Positions 8,904-19,545 of a stretch of DNA of 26,199 nucleotides are shown here, piece by piece (within the stretch, counting starts at the first letter, position 1; each line of letters opens with the position of its first letter). Where the stretch lies: NCBI GenBank assembly GCA_964058805.1, contig CAXKVV010001697.1, positions 1-26,199 of the forward strand, read 5' to 3'. Source of the stretch: Schoenoplectus triqueter. Taxonomy: Eukaryota > Streptophyta > Magnoliopsida > Poales > Cyperaceae. The notes below the pieces were generated by a model that worked only from the letters and a program-made list of their open reading frames with translations, was not told the origin of the DNA and ran no database searches. A program made the position numbers and the translations under genes.

Positions 8904-9503
8904 GAGATTGAATCGTTCTGTAGTAGATTCATCCACAAAATAGTGAATGTGAACCGTTCTGTAGGTAGGTTCCTTCACTAACACATGCCTCAATGTTAAG
9001 CTGGCTCAGTGCTTCAGGTTTAACATTGTGTGTAACTGTGTTTCCTAGGTTTATGAATCGGCTTAGTGCTTTGAATTCATGATCTAGAAGATCAGTGAGA
9101 AGAAACACGTGGGCCATATCCACCCTTCTCCTGATTCACCAACCTCAAGATCAACCGGCTCAGTGCTTCGAGTTGTATTTTGTGTGATTGGTTGTTGACT
9201 AGTTAAGATTGAACCGTTCTGTAGTAGGTTTATCTTCTAGATCAACGGAGGTCGAGTCGTTCTGTAGTAGACTCACCTCAAGCCCCCTCTGAAGAGATTA
9301 ACCTGGTCTGTAGTAAGGTTATATCTCGAGGTGGCATAGACTGAACCGATCTGTAGTAGGTTCGTCTTCCATAGGATTAAGTAGGTCGAGTCGTTCTGTA
9401 GTAGACTCACCTTGAACCCCTTCGAAGAGACTAATCTGATCTGTAGTAAGGTTACCTCTTGAAGCGGTAAAAGACTGAACCGATCTGTTTGTAGGTTCGT
9501 CTT
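8904..9503 (+). other. nine stem-loops with constant loop (TCTGTAGTA) and changing arms
   Basis: Inner 4-5 bp arms flank an 11-13 nt loop that is nearly constant, G(T/A/G)TCTGTAGTA or GATCTGTTTGTA. The inner arms are GAATC/GATTC (8910), GAACC/GGTTC (8951), AACC/GGTT (9212), GAGTC/GACTC (9254), TAACC/GGTTA (9299), GAACC/GGTTC (9343), GAGTC/GACTC (9388), TAATC/GGTTA (9432, one wobble) and GAACC/GGTTC (9477). Most have a second outer helix: GTGAA/TTCAC, AAGAT/ATCTT, GAGGT/ACCTC, GAGAT/ATCTC, AGAC/GTCT, AGGT/ACCT, AAGAG/CTCTT and AAGAC/GTCTT. The loop is conserved while the arms change and stay complementary, which is the pattern of a conserved RNA fold. Three further stem-loops with loop GGCTCAGTGCTT sit among them (8991-9028, 9053-9080, 9152-9175). 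Confidence 0.8.
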
Positions 9504-9625
9504 CCATGGACCCCTTTTTTTTTGTGAACCCAGACGACCACTTGACCATCTTTTAACTATATTATTTGCTTCTCTCTTTCAAAGATCCAGAGGTGCCTCG
9601 AGGTTAGTTGCCCAGGGTAATTAAC

Positions 9626-9645
9626 GGTGGGGGCTTGCGCCCACC
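9626..9645 (+). other. conserved hairpin near the LTR 3' end
   Basis: GGTGGG (9626-9631) pairs with CCCACC (9640-9645), with an inner GC/GC pair. It is unchanged at 20258-20277 in the right LTR. It may belong to the U5 or polyadenylation region; the role is not shown. Confidence 0.5.
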
Positions 9646-9820
9646 GGAATCTACAAGAACTCACAATCACTAAAAAACCCCCTGAATGTGCATCCAAATC
9701 TCTCTAAACGGCAGAATCAGTCGGCACCCAGCAGATGCACGCTCGGGAGGGATCTCCGTGTCCTTCTTCCGCAACCCATCGCCCAGCGGCGGTGCAGAGC
9801 GCGCGAAAAAGGGTCGCACA

Positions 9821-10012
9821 CTGCTAATTACCTTGGTTAGTGACTTTTAAGAGTATATTCTATATTATGAAGTTTCACAATTCCAGTCATGAACTCGGAA
9901 TGATTCATAAATTCAATAATACTCAAGGAAACAAAATATCGTTTAAATATCCAATTCATGAACAAAGCTTTATATAACAAATTTATCGTATTATTGACTT
10001 CAAGATTATTAC
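9821..10012. other. AT-rich spacer between left LTR and satellite
   Basis: About 190 bp of AT-rich sequence without repeats, genes or similarity to the rest of the window. It is the likely host or older-repeat flank into which the left element inserted. It runs directly into the first satellite monomer. Confidence 0.5.
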
Positions 10013-13000
10013 AAGTTTTGCGTGCCCGGACTCGTTTTCTGCGATACCGAGGGCGTCGGGTCCCGTTTCCATGTTTTGCGCGCCCGAATTAGTTTTCGGC
10101 GGTACCGAGGGCGTCCGGTCCCGTTTTCATATTTTACGCTCCCGGAATCGTTTTCTGCGGTACCGAGGGCGTCGGGTCCCGTTTTCATGTTTTGTGCGCC
10201 CGGACTCATTTTCGGCGGTACCGAGGGCGTCGGGTCCCGTTTTCATGTTTTGCGCTCCCGGACTCATTCTTGGCGGTACCGAGAGCGGTGGGTCCCGTTT
10301 TAATGTTTTGCGTGCCTGAACTCATTTTTTTGCGTGCCCGGATTAGTTTTCATCAATACTAAGGGCGTCGGGTCCCGTTTTCATGTTTTGCGCTTCCTGA
10401 CTCGTTTTCGGCGGTGCCGAGTGCGTCGGGTCTCGTTTTCACGTTTTGCGCGCTCGGACTCGTTTTCGGCGGTACCGAGGGCGTCGCGTCCCGTTTTCAT
10501 GTTTTTGCGGGCCAGGACTCGTTTTCTGCGGTACCGACGGCGTCGGGTCCCGTTTTCATGTTTTGGGCGCCCGGAGTCGTTTTCGGCGGTACCGAGGGCG
10601 TCGAGTCCCGTTTTCATGTTTTGCACGCCCGAACTCGTTTTCGGCGGTACCGAGGGCGTCGGGTTCCATTTTCATGTTTAGCGCGCCAAGACTAGTTTTC
10701 GGTGGTATCGAGGGCGTCGGTTCCCGTTTTCATGTTTTGCGCTCCCGGACTCATTTTCGGCGGTACCGAGGGCGTCGCTACCCGTTTTCATGTTTTGCGC
10801 GCCCGGATTAGTTTTGGCGGTACCGAGGGCGTCGGGTCCCGTTTTCATGTTTTGCGCTCCCTGACTCGTTTTCGGCGGTGCCGAGTGCGTCGGGCCGCGT
10901 TTTTAGGTTTTGCGCGCCCGAACTCGTTTTCGGCGGTACCGAGGGCGTCGGGACACGTTTTCAGGTTTTGCGCGCCCGGACTCGTTTTGGGCGATACCGA
11001 GGGCGTCGGGTCCCGTTTTCAAGTTTTGCGTGCCCGGACTCGTTTTCTGCGGTACCGAGGGCGTCGGGTCCCGTTTCCATGTTTTGCGCACCAGGACTAG
11101 TTTTCGGTGGTATCGAGGGCGTCGGTTCCCGTTTTCATGTTTTGCGCTCCTGGACTCATTTTCGGCGGTACCGAGGGCGTTGCGTCCCGTTTTCATGTTT
11201 TGCGGGCCAGGACTCGTTTTCTGCGGTACCGAGGGCGTCGGGTCTCGTTTTCAAGTTTTGCGCGCCCGGACTAGTTTTCGGCGGTACCGAGGGCGTCGGG
11301 TCCCGTTTTCATGTTTAGAGCGCCCGGACTAGTTTTCGGCGGTACCGAGGGCGTCAGGTCTCTTATTCTTGTTTTGCGCGCCCGGACTCATTTTCGGCGG
11401 TACTGAGGGCGTCGCTACCCGTTTTCATGTTTTGCGCGCCCGGATTAGTTTTCGGCGGTACCGAGGGCGTCGGGTCGCGTTTTCAGGTATTTGCGTGCCC
11501 GGACTCGTTTTCGGCGGTACCGAGGGCGTCGGGTCCCGTTTTTCAGGTTTTGCGCGCGCTGACTCGTTTTTGGCGATCCCGAGGGCATCGGGTCCCGTTT
11601 TCAAGTTTTGCGTGCCCGGACTCATTTTCTGCGGTGCCGAGTGCGTCGGGTCCCGTTTTCAGGTTTTGCGCGCGCGGACTCGTTTTCAGCGGTACCGAGG
11701 GCGTCACGTCTCTTAGTCATGTTTTACGCGCTCGGACTCATTTTCGGCGGTACCGAGGGCGTTAGGTCCCGTTTTCATGTGTTGCGCTCCCGGACACTTT
11801 TTTCGGCGGTACCAAGGGCGTAGGGTCACGTTTTCATGTTCTGCGCCCTCTGACTCATTTTCGACGGTACCAAGGGCGTCGGGTCCAGTTTTCAAGTTTT
11901 GCGCGCCCGGACTAGTTTTCGGCGGTACCGAGGGCGTCGGGTCCCGTTTTCATGTTTTGCGTGCCCGGACTCGTTTTCTACGGTACCAAGGACGTCGGGT
12001 CCCGTTTCCATGTTTTGCGCGCCCGAATTAGTTTTCGTCGGTACCGAGGGCGTCCGGTCCCGTTTTCATATTTTGCGCTCCCAGAATCGTTTTCTCCGGT
12101 ACCAAGGGCGTCGGGTCCCGTTTTCATGTTTTGTGCGCTCGGACTCATTTTCGGCGGTACCGAGGGCGTCGGGTCCCGTTTTCATGTTTTGCGCTCCCGG
12201 ACTCATTTTCGGCGGTACCGAGAGCGGCGGGTCCCGTTTTCATGTTTTGCGTGCCTTAACTCGTTTTTTTGCGCGCCCGGATTAGTTTTCATCGGTACTG
12301 AGGGCGTCGGGTCCCGTTTTCATGTTTTGCACTCCCTGACTCGTTTTCGGCGGTACCGAGGGCGTTAGGTCTCTTATTCATGTTTTGCGCGCCCGGACTC
12401 ATTTTCGGCGGTACTGAGGGCGTCGCTTCTCGTTTTCTTGTTTTGCGCGCCCGGATTAGTTTTCGGCGGTACCGAGGGCGTCGGGTCACGTTTTCATGTT
12501 TGGCGATCCCTGACTTGTTTTTGGCGGTGCCGAGTGCGTCGGGTCGCGTTTTCAGGTTTTGTGCGCCCGGACTCGTTTTCGGCGGTACCGAGGGCGTCGG
12601 GTCCCGTTTTCAAGTTTAGCGTGCCGGACTCGTTTTCTACGGTACCGAGGGCGTCGGTTCCCGTTTTCATTTTTTGCGCGCCCGGACTAGTTTTCAGCGG
12701 TACCGAGGGCGTCACGTCTCTTATTTATGTTTTGCGCGCCCGGACTCTTTTTCGGCGGTACTAAGGGCGTCGGGTCCCGTTTTCTTATTTTGCGCTCCCC
12801 GACACATTTTCGGCGGTACCGAGGGCGTAGGGTCATGTTTTCATGTTTTGCTCCTCCTGACTCATTTTCGACGGTACCGAGGCCGTCGCATCCCGTTTTC
12901 AAGTTTTGCGCGCCCGGACTCGTTTTCGACAGTACCAAGGGCGTCGGGTCCCGTTTTCATGTTTTGCGCACCCGGTCTCGTTTTCGGCGGTACCGAGGGC

Positions 13001-13998
13001 GTAGGGTCACGTTTTCACGTTTTGCGCACCCGGACTCGTTTTCGGCAGTACCAAGGGCGTCAGGTCCCGTATTAAAGTTTTGCGCGCCCAGACTCGTTTT
13101 CGGCGGTACCGAGGGCGTCGGGTCCCTTTTTCAAGTTTTGTGCGCGCAGACTCGTTTTTTACGATACCGAGGGCGTCGGGTCCCGTTTTCATGTTTTGCG
13201 CGCCCGGACTAGTTTTCGGCGGTACCGACGGCGTCAGGTCTCTTATTCATGTTTTGCACGCCTTGACACATTTTCGGCGGTACTGAGGGCGTCGCTTCCC
13301 GTTTTCATATTTTGCGCGCCCGGATTAGTTTTCGGCGGTACCGAGGGCGTCGGGTCCTGTTTTCATGTTTTGCGCTCCCTGACTCGTTTTCAAAGGTGCC
13401 GAGTGCGTCGGGTCCCTTTTTCAGGTTTTGAGCGCCCGGACTCGTTTTCGGCGGTACCGAGGGCGTCGGGTCCCTTTTTCAAGTTTTGTGCGCACGGACT
13501 CATTTTCGGCGGTACCGAGGGCGTCGGGTAACGTTTTCATGTTTTGCGCTCCCAGATTCATTTTCGGCGGTACCAATGGCGTCGGGTCCCATTTTCATGT
13601 TTTGCGTGCCCGGACTCTTTTTCGGCGGTACCGAGGGCGTCGGGTCCCGTTTTCATGTTTTGCGTGCCCGGACTCGTTTTCTGCGGTACCGAGGGCGTCG
13701 GGTCCCGTTTCCATGTTTTGCGCGCCCGAATTAGTTTTCGGCGGTACCGAGGGCGTCCGGTCCCGTTTTCATATTTTGTGCTCCCGGAATCATTTTCTGC
13801 GGTACCGAGAGCGTCGGGTCCCGTTTTCATGTTTTGTGCGCCCGGGCTCATTTTCGGCGGTACCGAGGGCGTCGGGTCCCGTTTTCATGTTTTGCGTGCC
13901 TTAACTCATTTTTTTGCGCGCCCGGATTAGTTTTCGTCGGTACTAAGGGCGTCGGGACCCGTTTTCATGTTTTGCGCTCCTAGACTCGTTTTCGGCGG
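10013..13998. repeat. 58-bp GC-rich tandem satellite, about 69 copies
   Basis: GGTACCGAGG marks recur at 10101, 10159, 10217 and 10275, giving a 58-bp period. Each monomer has TTTTGCGCGCCCGG, CTCGTTTTCGGCGGTACC and GAGGGCGTCGGGTCCCG. It is rich in CpG. Variants recur as blocks, including an GCGGTGCCGAGTGCG monomer, a GTCTCTTATTC monomer, and a truncated junction (AACTCATTTTTTTGCG) at about 10320, 12260 and 13905, so the array has an irregular higher-order structure. It ends mid-monomer exactly at the right LTR. The many 60-160 codon frames inside, on both strands, arise because the monomer lacks stops, and they are not genes. Confidence 0.93.
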
Positions 13999-14190
13999 TG
14001 TTACCCTTGAAAGATTTCAAGGATGAATAGATGAATAAATGGAAATAAATTGATGATTAATGATAAATCATAAGAGGAGAGAAGAAGAGAAAGCAATGAA
14101 AAGATGGCCCACTAATCAGGAGAGGTCGCTGCTTAACCCCGGAACAAATCCATTAATCCCACAATGAAATATTAGGGTGAAAGACGAGGA

Positions 14191-14198
14191 TATAAATA
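14191..14198 (+). promoter_or_regulatory. TATA box TATAAATA in the right LTR
   Basis: TATAAATACCCC lies 35 bp upstream of the hairpin at 14226, matching the spacing in both left-LTR copies. If transcription starts about 30 bp downstream, the hairpin would sit at the 5' end of the RNA. Confidence 0.5.
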
Positions 14199-14225
14199 CC
14201 CCACCACCTCCTACTCATTCGAGGT

Positions 14226-14277
14226 GGCTGACCCTCGGGAGATTTCAGAGAGAGAAAAATCTCCTGATGGGTCAGCC
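14226..14277 (+). other. hairpin downstream of the TATA box, right LTR
   Basis: GGCTGACCC (14226-14234) pairs with GGGTCAGCC (14269-14277), and GGAGATTT (14238-14245) with AAATCTCC (14257-14264). It has the same arms as version B in the left LTR. Confidence 0.75.
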
Positions 14278-16212
14278 ATTTGATTATATTTTCTCTGACA
14301 AGTGGGACCCACCTGGCAGTCCCTTGTAGATGAACCTGACAACATAAACCTAGCCTATCTGATGAGTCATTCATGTGACCATTTTCACTGACAGGTGGAC
14401 CCCACACCTCAGTGACCTATTATAGGAGTCAGGGTTAAACCCTAAAAACCCGCCTTTGGAGCTAACCCTAGAAAGGAGCTGAAGCAGTACAATCCCTGTA
14501 CTACATGGAATAGTATCAATGCCAAGCCAGTATTTTGATACAACCAATCATGAGAAATCTCAATGTGATTTTTGCTTTCAAGGCTGACCTGGTGCCAAAG
14601 CTGTGAGCAACCACCTAACCATGCTTTGATTTGTGTCAATTACTGATAAGTAGTCAGTTCTTTGACCAAGTCACCCTCATGTTAAGGGATTGAAAGTTAA
14701 TTTCACAAGACTGATCAGGTGCCAAAGCTGGGAGCAACCATCTGATCAAGTCTAGATTTGTATCAACTGTTGACATGTAATCAACTGTTGATCAGATCAA
14801 ACCCTAATGAATATCAATATAAGTCTAATTGGTATTTAGTTAGGGTGGTTTCTGCAAGAGAGAGAGAATTGGCAGAGACACTGAGCTACAAATGAAATCT
14901 GGGATTGATTTGGAGGAAGAAATAGGGTTTTATGGATAAAATAATTTTTAATTCAAAGAGACAGGGGTAAAAATGGAATTAAAAATTATAGGGATGATCA
15001 TCATGAATTTAGGGATTTTTGGTGAAATTTTCATGATTTTTGGATGAAAGGATCTATTAGAATCAGTTGGAGAAGGAAAACCAGATCAATCCAAAGGCTG
15101 ATATTCAATCAGGGAGCTTTATGGGTGCACTTTGGAGTCAGAAGTCCAACTGGGTACAAATGGGAGACCCTAAGCATAAAGGGGATAGTTTTGGCGCTGG
15201 AGAGAGAATTTTAAAGAGGAAGTTATTGCATGCACTTGGTCCATTGTACGTGTGTCTCATTAATCATGACTTGTGGGGCCGAAACTCATGTGCCGAGTTC
15301 ACCCGAATTGCATCACTATCCCTTTTCATTCTTTCACTGACGGTGGGCTCCACAAAGACAGAAATTCCTCTCTCCCTCCTGCTACTTGCGATTTCTTCGT
15401 TGCTGGCCTATTTCTAACAGAAATTGATCGGATAAATGGAAAATGGGTCAAATGATAATGAAAATTGGCAAATTATATACCGTTGGAAAGCTCTCGGTGA
15501 GGAGAACATGTTAGAGCAATTATTTTCTAGTTTGGTTCACTGTACATCACTCGCATCAAGGGATAAAGAACTCGGTTGTGGAAGTGAATTGGCCCATGAG
15601 AGTCATGACAGGACAAATTAACAAGCTAGGGAGTGTTATGAGGGTCCCACGAAGTTAATCAAAGCCCTTGACCAGCCTTCAAAGGTTCCCTACCTAGTGC
15701 TTCACCAACTTACCAATTAGGTTCGGTACCGAGTTGCTCTAACTAACATTAGATCATGCCAGTAGTAAAGCAGTCATGTGAAATCGACTCAAGGGATTCA
15801 TATGATGATAGTAGAGCCTTAATTCAGAGAAATCAGTGAACAGATGAATGAGATTGCGGTTCAGGGTTTTAATTCGGTTTGGACTCAACTGAAAGCATCC
15901 AGACAGTTACACCCTTACAAAACACCTAAACTCGGTTCACAGGATCTGAAGCAATAAAAAGAAAATGGTGCAGGGGTGTTTGAAGAAAAGAAGGGTAGTG
16001 GAATAAACTAAGAGGATTCGGTTATAACCGCTGCCATGTCATCAATCCGAATTTTAAGCCATTCCCTTCAGAAAAATACAGCAAGATTGATTTCTACCGT
16101 CCAAAACACAGATGGAAGATTGAGATGAAGCCACCTCAACGATCCGTGGACTCAAGAAAACACAAATTATGTGGGAGAAAGCACAATTGAAGGGTGGAGC
16201 TTTCAACTGATC

Positions 16213-16224
16213 CTTATATAAATC
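16213..16224 (+). promoter_or_regulatory. second candidate TATA box, right LTR
   Basis: TTATATAAATCC equals the string near 5839 in the left LTR although the surrounding sequence has diverged. Confidence 0.45.
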
Positions 16225-17639
16225 CCTGGAGCTCCTTCAGATTTTCAGCAGAAAACCCACAGTTAAACACTCCATTCAAAACAGTGAAGAGAGATCCATG
16301 CGTATACACCATCCTCTAGCACAGATACTTCCTAAGCTGATTGATCTCAGTTTCAAACTTGAGAACTCAGCTGAATCTTGATCCTAACCATGAATAGCAA
16401 TTCAAGCTGATAAATCTCAGTAAGAACTTGAGAACTCAGCAAGAAATTAGTGAAATTCAGAGGATCAAAGATCAGATATTCATAGAAGAGAAGGAGTGAG
16501 ATTCAGAAGGTCAGTGAGATCCATTGATAAGTAAGTTTGACTGAAGAGATTCAATTCTTCCGATTAGAATAAGGTGAAATCATTCTTCAGATTTTGATCA
16601 ATTGATTACCAGGTAACAACTTCAATGTGAGAGAGAAATTTCTTATAGATTTTGTGAAAAGGCAATAACATTCAGATTCCTATGTCATTTCTTGATAGTT
16701 CTATTTTTGATTTCCTTTTATGATCGTTTCTTGATTTCTATCGTATTAAACTTTTGATATAAAGGTTAGAACTTTGCAATAAAAAGATCAAGTTGATAAT
16801 TCATTAGAGATCAATCCGAACAATCATTGATTAAAATTGAGCTGTGAATTGAAAAGAGACAATAGAGTACAGCACCTTGAATTATTTCGGTTGAGAATAT
16901 AGATGGCAATAGAAATGAATAAGCGATGAGAATCTTAAAACGAATTCCAGTCAGTACCTATCAATATTGCATTGTACCAGTTTGTTTGCATTATGACATG
17001 ATTTTTAGTCAATTTGCATAGCTAGTGTCAAGTTGATTTGTATAAACATACAATAACGACATATTACAAATTTGAGATCAACGAAGATATCGTTGGAATT
17101 GATCACAATCAGAGAATATGCTCTTCGGTACCAAACTGTACCAAGGTGCCTCGAGCGGTACTGGCGCACACAGCAAATCACCGTTCTGATCTCCGATCAG
17201 AGGTGACAGTTGAGTTTTACAGGGTGAGGCGATGCTATTTGCATGCCCTGATCTTTCACTGGAGATGGAGATCGCCGGAGTAAGTCATCGGAGGAGACAG
17301 CATCGTTTGATTCAGTAACACGAGTTTAGAAGTACTTGGCGCGGATCTTGGTGTGCATGCACAGATCTAATATTAATCGAACGAAGCTTATAAACAAAAG
17401 TGTAATGAAATGATCCCAGCCTCTAATCATGGTCAGCACTGATCTCAGAGCAAATCTTGCGGCACGTATTATTAAATGATAATAGAGAGAGAGGCCGGCC
17501 CAGCGCTATATTGGGCCCAACGAGAATAAAAGAGTAATAACAAAGCAAGGTCAGCCCAGTTTCCGTATTGAGCCCAACCAGTGAAGGAAAGAGGAAAATG
17601 AAAAGAAATAAAAGCCGGCCCAATCCATTTGAAGCCCAA

Positions 17640-18782
17640 TAATTGATTAATAACAGAATATTAATAATATGGAGTAGATAAATGATTTGAAAATGTTCTT
17701 GAACTCCAAATTGACTCAAATTTGTTTCTAAAATTTTCTTATTTTTCATACTGTTTTTCTATATGATAATATTCCAGTTTCAAAAATATAATCATAATAA
17801 AACAATTTAAAAGCAAAAGACATTACCTATATTGATATGTTTGACCTAGCTTTGACTTGTCATTTTAAATACTATAAAAATTCCAAAAATTCAAATAAAA
17901 TCATGAATAATAACTAGATATATTTTACTGATTTTTCAAGTGATTCTTCATGAAATAATAATGACAATAGTAATATGTCATAATAAATAATAAGATTAGC
18001 TATATTCTTTGATAAATAAAAAAATAATAAATGATAATAGATATTATGTTGATATTTTCTGTAAAAAGAATAATAAAAATAAATAGCACAAAATATACAA
18101 AAATATATACTACCATGATAATAGATAGTAAATATATTTTCTTCTATAATAAAGATTGATAATATAGTTTTATAATAAAATGAATTGCATTTCTTTTGTT
18201 ATTTCTATACAAATATACAATAAAAATATTTTTGATGAATAAAATGCAATAAAAATAATAGTTGTAATAAAAATATAATGAATTTCATCTCTTATGGCCA
18301 TTTTCAACTAATAATAAAAAATCTTATACTTTTATATAGATAATAAATAGAAATAAAAAAAATAATAATGAATAGTATAATAGATAAGATAGAATACTAA
18401 TAATGATTTCTTTTTAGCTATTATAGATTTAAAAAAATATATATAAAAAAGATAATAATAAAAATAATATAGCTAGCCATCTTTTGATAATTCCTACATA
18501 ATGAATAATAGAATATAATAATAAAATTCTATTACTTTGGCTATTATAAACATTTTAAAAATATAAATAAAAATCATTGCCATTTTTATTTTCTAGTATT
18601 TTGTAAGTAATTTTCTACAAAATAAATAGAGTTTAGAAATAACAAAGATAAAATTCTACTATTTTAGCTATTATAAAAATCCCAAAAATATAAATAAAAT
18701 TCTAGTTATTAGCTAACCCCTTTTCCTATTATTTTTGTAAGTAATTTTTCTACATAGATAAATAGAGTTTAAGAAATAAAAA

Positions 18783-18824
<42 letters not shown>

Positions 18825-18840
18825 AATGCATCTTTATAAT
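17640..18840 (+). repeat. AT-rich block of the right LTR with (AAT)n
   Basis: Counterpart of 7130-8260, with the same TTTAGCTATTATA units and indel differences. The AAT microsatellite covers about 18787-18826. No gene is seen. Confidence 0.65.
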
Positions 18841-18964
18841 AAAAATAATAATGGAAGATATTATATGATAGACTTTGTGCATTTTAGAAATGAATAAATA
18901 AGCTCACATAAGGATTGTAGAGCCACATGAAAATGTTTGCACACATGATAATAACCTTTAGAAC

Positions 18965-19530
18965 GATTAGTCAAGACAAGAACATCTTGACGAAGGATAA
19001 ACAAGGTTACAACGACAACACGAGAAGATACGTCGAGACAGGAACATTTTGACGTAGGATGACTAAAGCTTCGATAGCAACATGAGGAGATATGTCGAGA
19101 CAGGAACATCTTGACGTTTGATGAAGAATAACCAGAGCTGCGATATTAACATGAAGATGTATGTCAACTCTGAGGAAGAAGAACATTACGATGTCCTAGA
19201 GAGGTGACATCTTAATGACTCACTACCATGAGCAAGTAACTCATGACTGAATACGCTCACACGAGGGATGTAGGGCAACGTAGTAATTTTGCACAAGTAA
19301 TGCAACATGTAGAATGATTAGTCGAGACAAGAACATCTCGACGCTCGCTGAAGAATGACCAAAGCTACGACATCAGCATGGAGAGATATCGACTTTGAAG
19401 AAGAAGAACATTACGATGTCCGAGCGAAGCGACATCTTAATGACTCGGTGTCATGAACAAGTAATTCATGACCATTTGAGCTAGCAAGATTGAACTCATC
19501 CGTCGATAAGTTTGTCTCCTGGCTCATTTC
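18965..19530 (+). other. stem-loop region of the right LTR, CAAGAACA and CAAGTAA families
   Basis: Loop CAAGAACA/CAGGAACA occurs four times, with arms GTCAAGA/TCTTGAC (18970), GTCGAGA/TTTTGAC (19032), GTCGAGA/TCTTGAC (19094) and GTCGAGA/TCTCGAC (19321). The first and last differ by a compensated A-T to G-C exchange. The CATTA+GATGTC hairpins and both CAAGTAA hairpins are also kept. Confidence 0.65.
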
Positions 19531-19545
19531 CCGAGACTGTGAGAT

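Larger units (their letters stand above)
1..9820 (+). mobile_element. 3' part of a giant Tat/Ogre-like Ty3/gypsy element
   Basis: The segment joins an antisense PMD gene to a long LTR. The LTR matches the one at 13999-20454 at both ends and over most of its length. No primer-binding site follows 9820, whereas one follows 20454, so this LTR is best read as a 3' LTR and the element's gag-pol should lie left of the window. Extra ORFs between pol and the 3' LTR, sense or antisense, are known in Tat-lineage elements, some with a PMD. The 5 bp after the LTR (ctgct) would be the target-site duplication, which cannot be checked here. A clear polypurine tract is not visible; 3350-3359 is only GGTGGGTGG-like. 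Calling the PMD gene part of the element is inference from position and family precedent. Confidence 0.7.
3365..9820 (+). repeat. left LTR (probable 3' LTR), about 6.46 kb
   Basis: It begins TGTTTACCC and ends GTCGCACA, matching TGTTACCC and GTCGCACA in the right LTR, and by these coordinates both are 6,456 bp. That equality is partly chance, because the left copy carries a 246-bp duplication the right lacks. Similarity is clear over 3365-5340, 7020-8260 and 8300-9820. The segment about 5340-6590 is much more diverged from 15740-17120. LTRs of this size are known from Ogre-type elements. Contents in order: TATA box and hairpin (twice), paired 38-bp repeats, a diverged middle with a second TATA, an AT-rich block, a stem-loop region, and a terminal hairpin. 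Confidence 0.85.

Noticed and set aside
8904..9503. CRISPR-like or simple tandem repeat reading of the TCTGTAGTA motif
   Set aside because: Spacing is irregular, the conserved part is a hairpin loop rather than a direct repeat, and the context is a plant LTR.
10022..13930. Many frames of 60-160 codons on both strands with repeats like FSAVPRASGPVF
   Set aside because: They are translations of the 58-bp satellite. The monomer lacks stops, and 58 is not a multiple of three, so frames cycle through three phases every 174 bp. There is no start context or independent coding evidence.
10013..13998. Satellite as a 3' untranslated tandem repeat of the retroelement
   Set aside because: Such repeats are known in Ogre-type elements, but here the array precedes an LTR that carries a PBS and so acts as a 5' LTR, and the sister element has the PMD gene right next to its 3' LTR with no satellite. 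Not fully excluded.
15067..15455. Plus-strand frames of 116 and 60 codons in the right LTR
   Set aside because: The left LTR counterpart near 4709-5093 is in different, broken frames, and there is no domain or codon signal.
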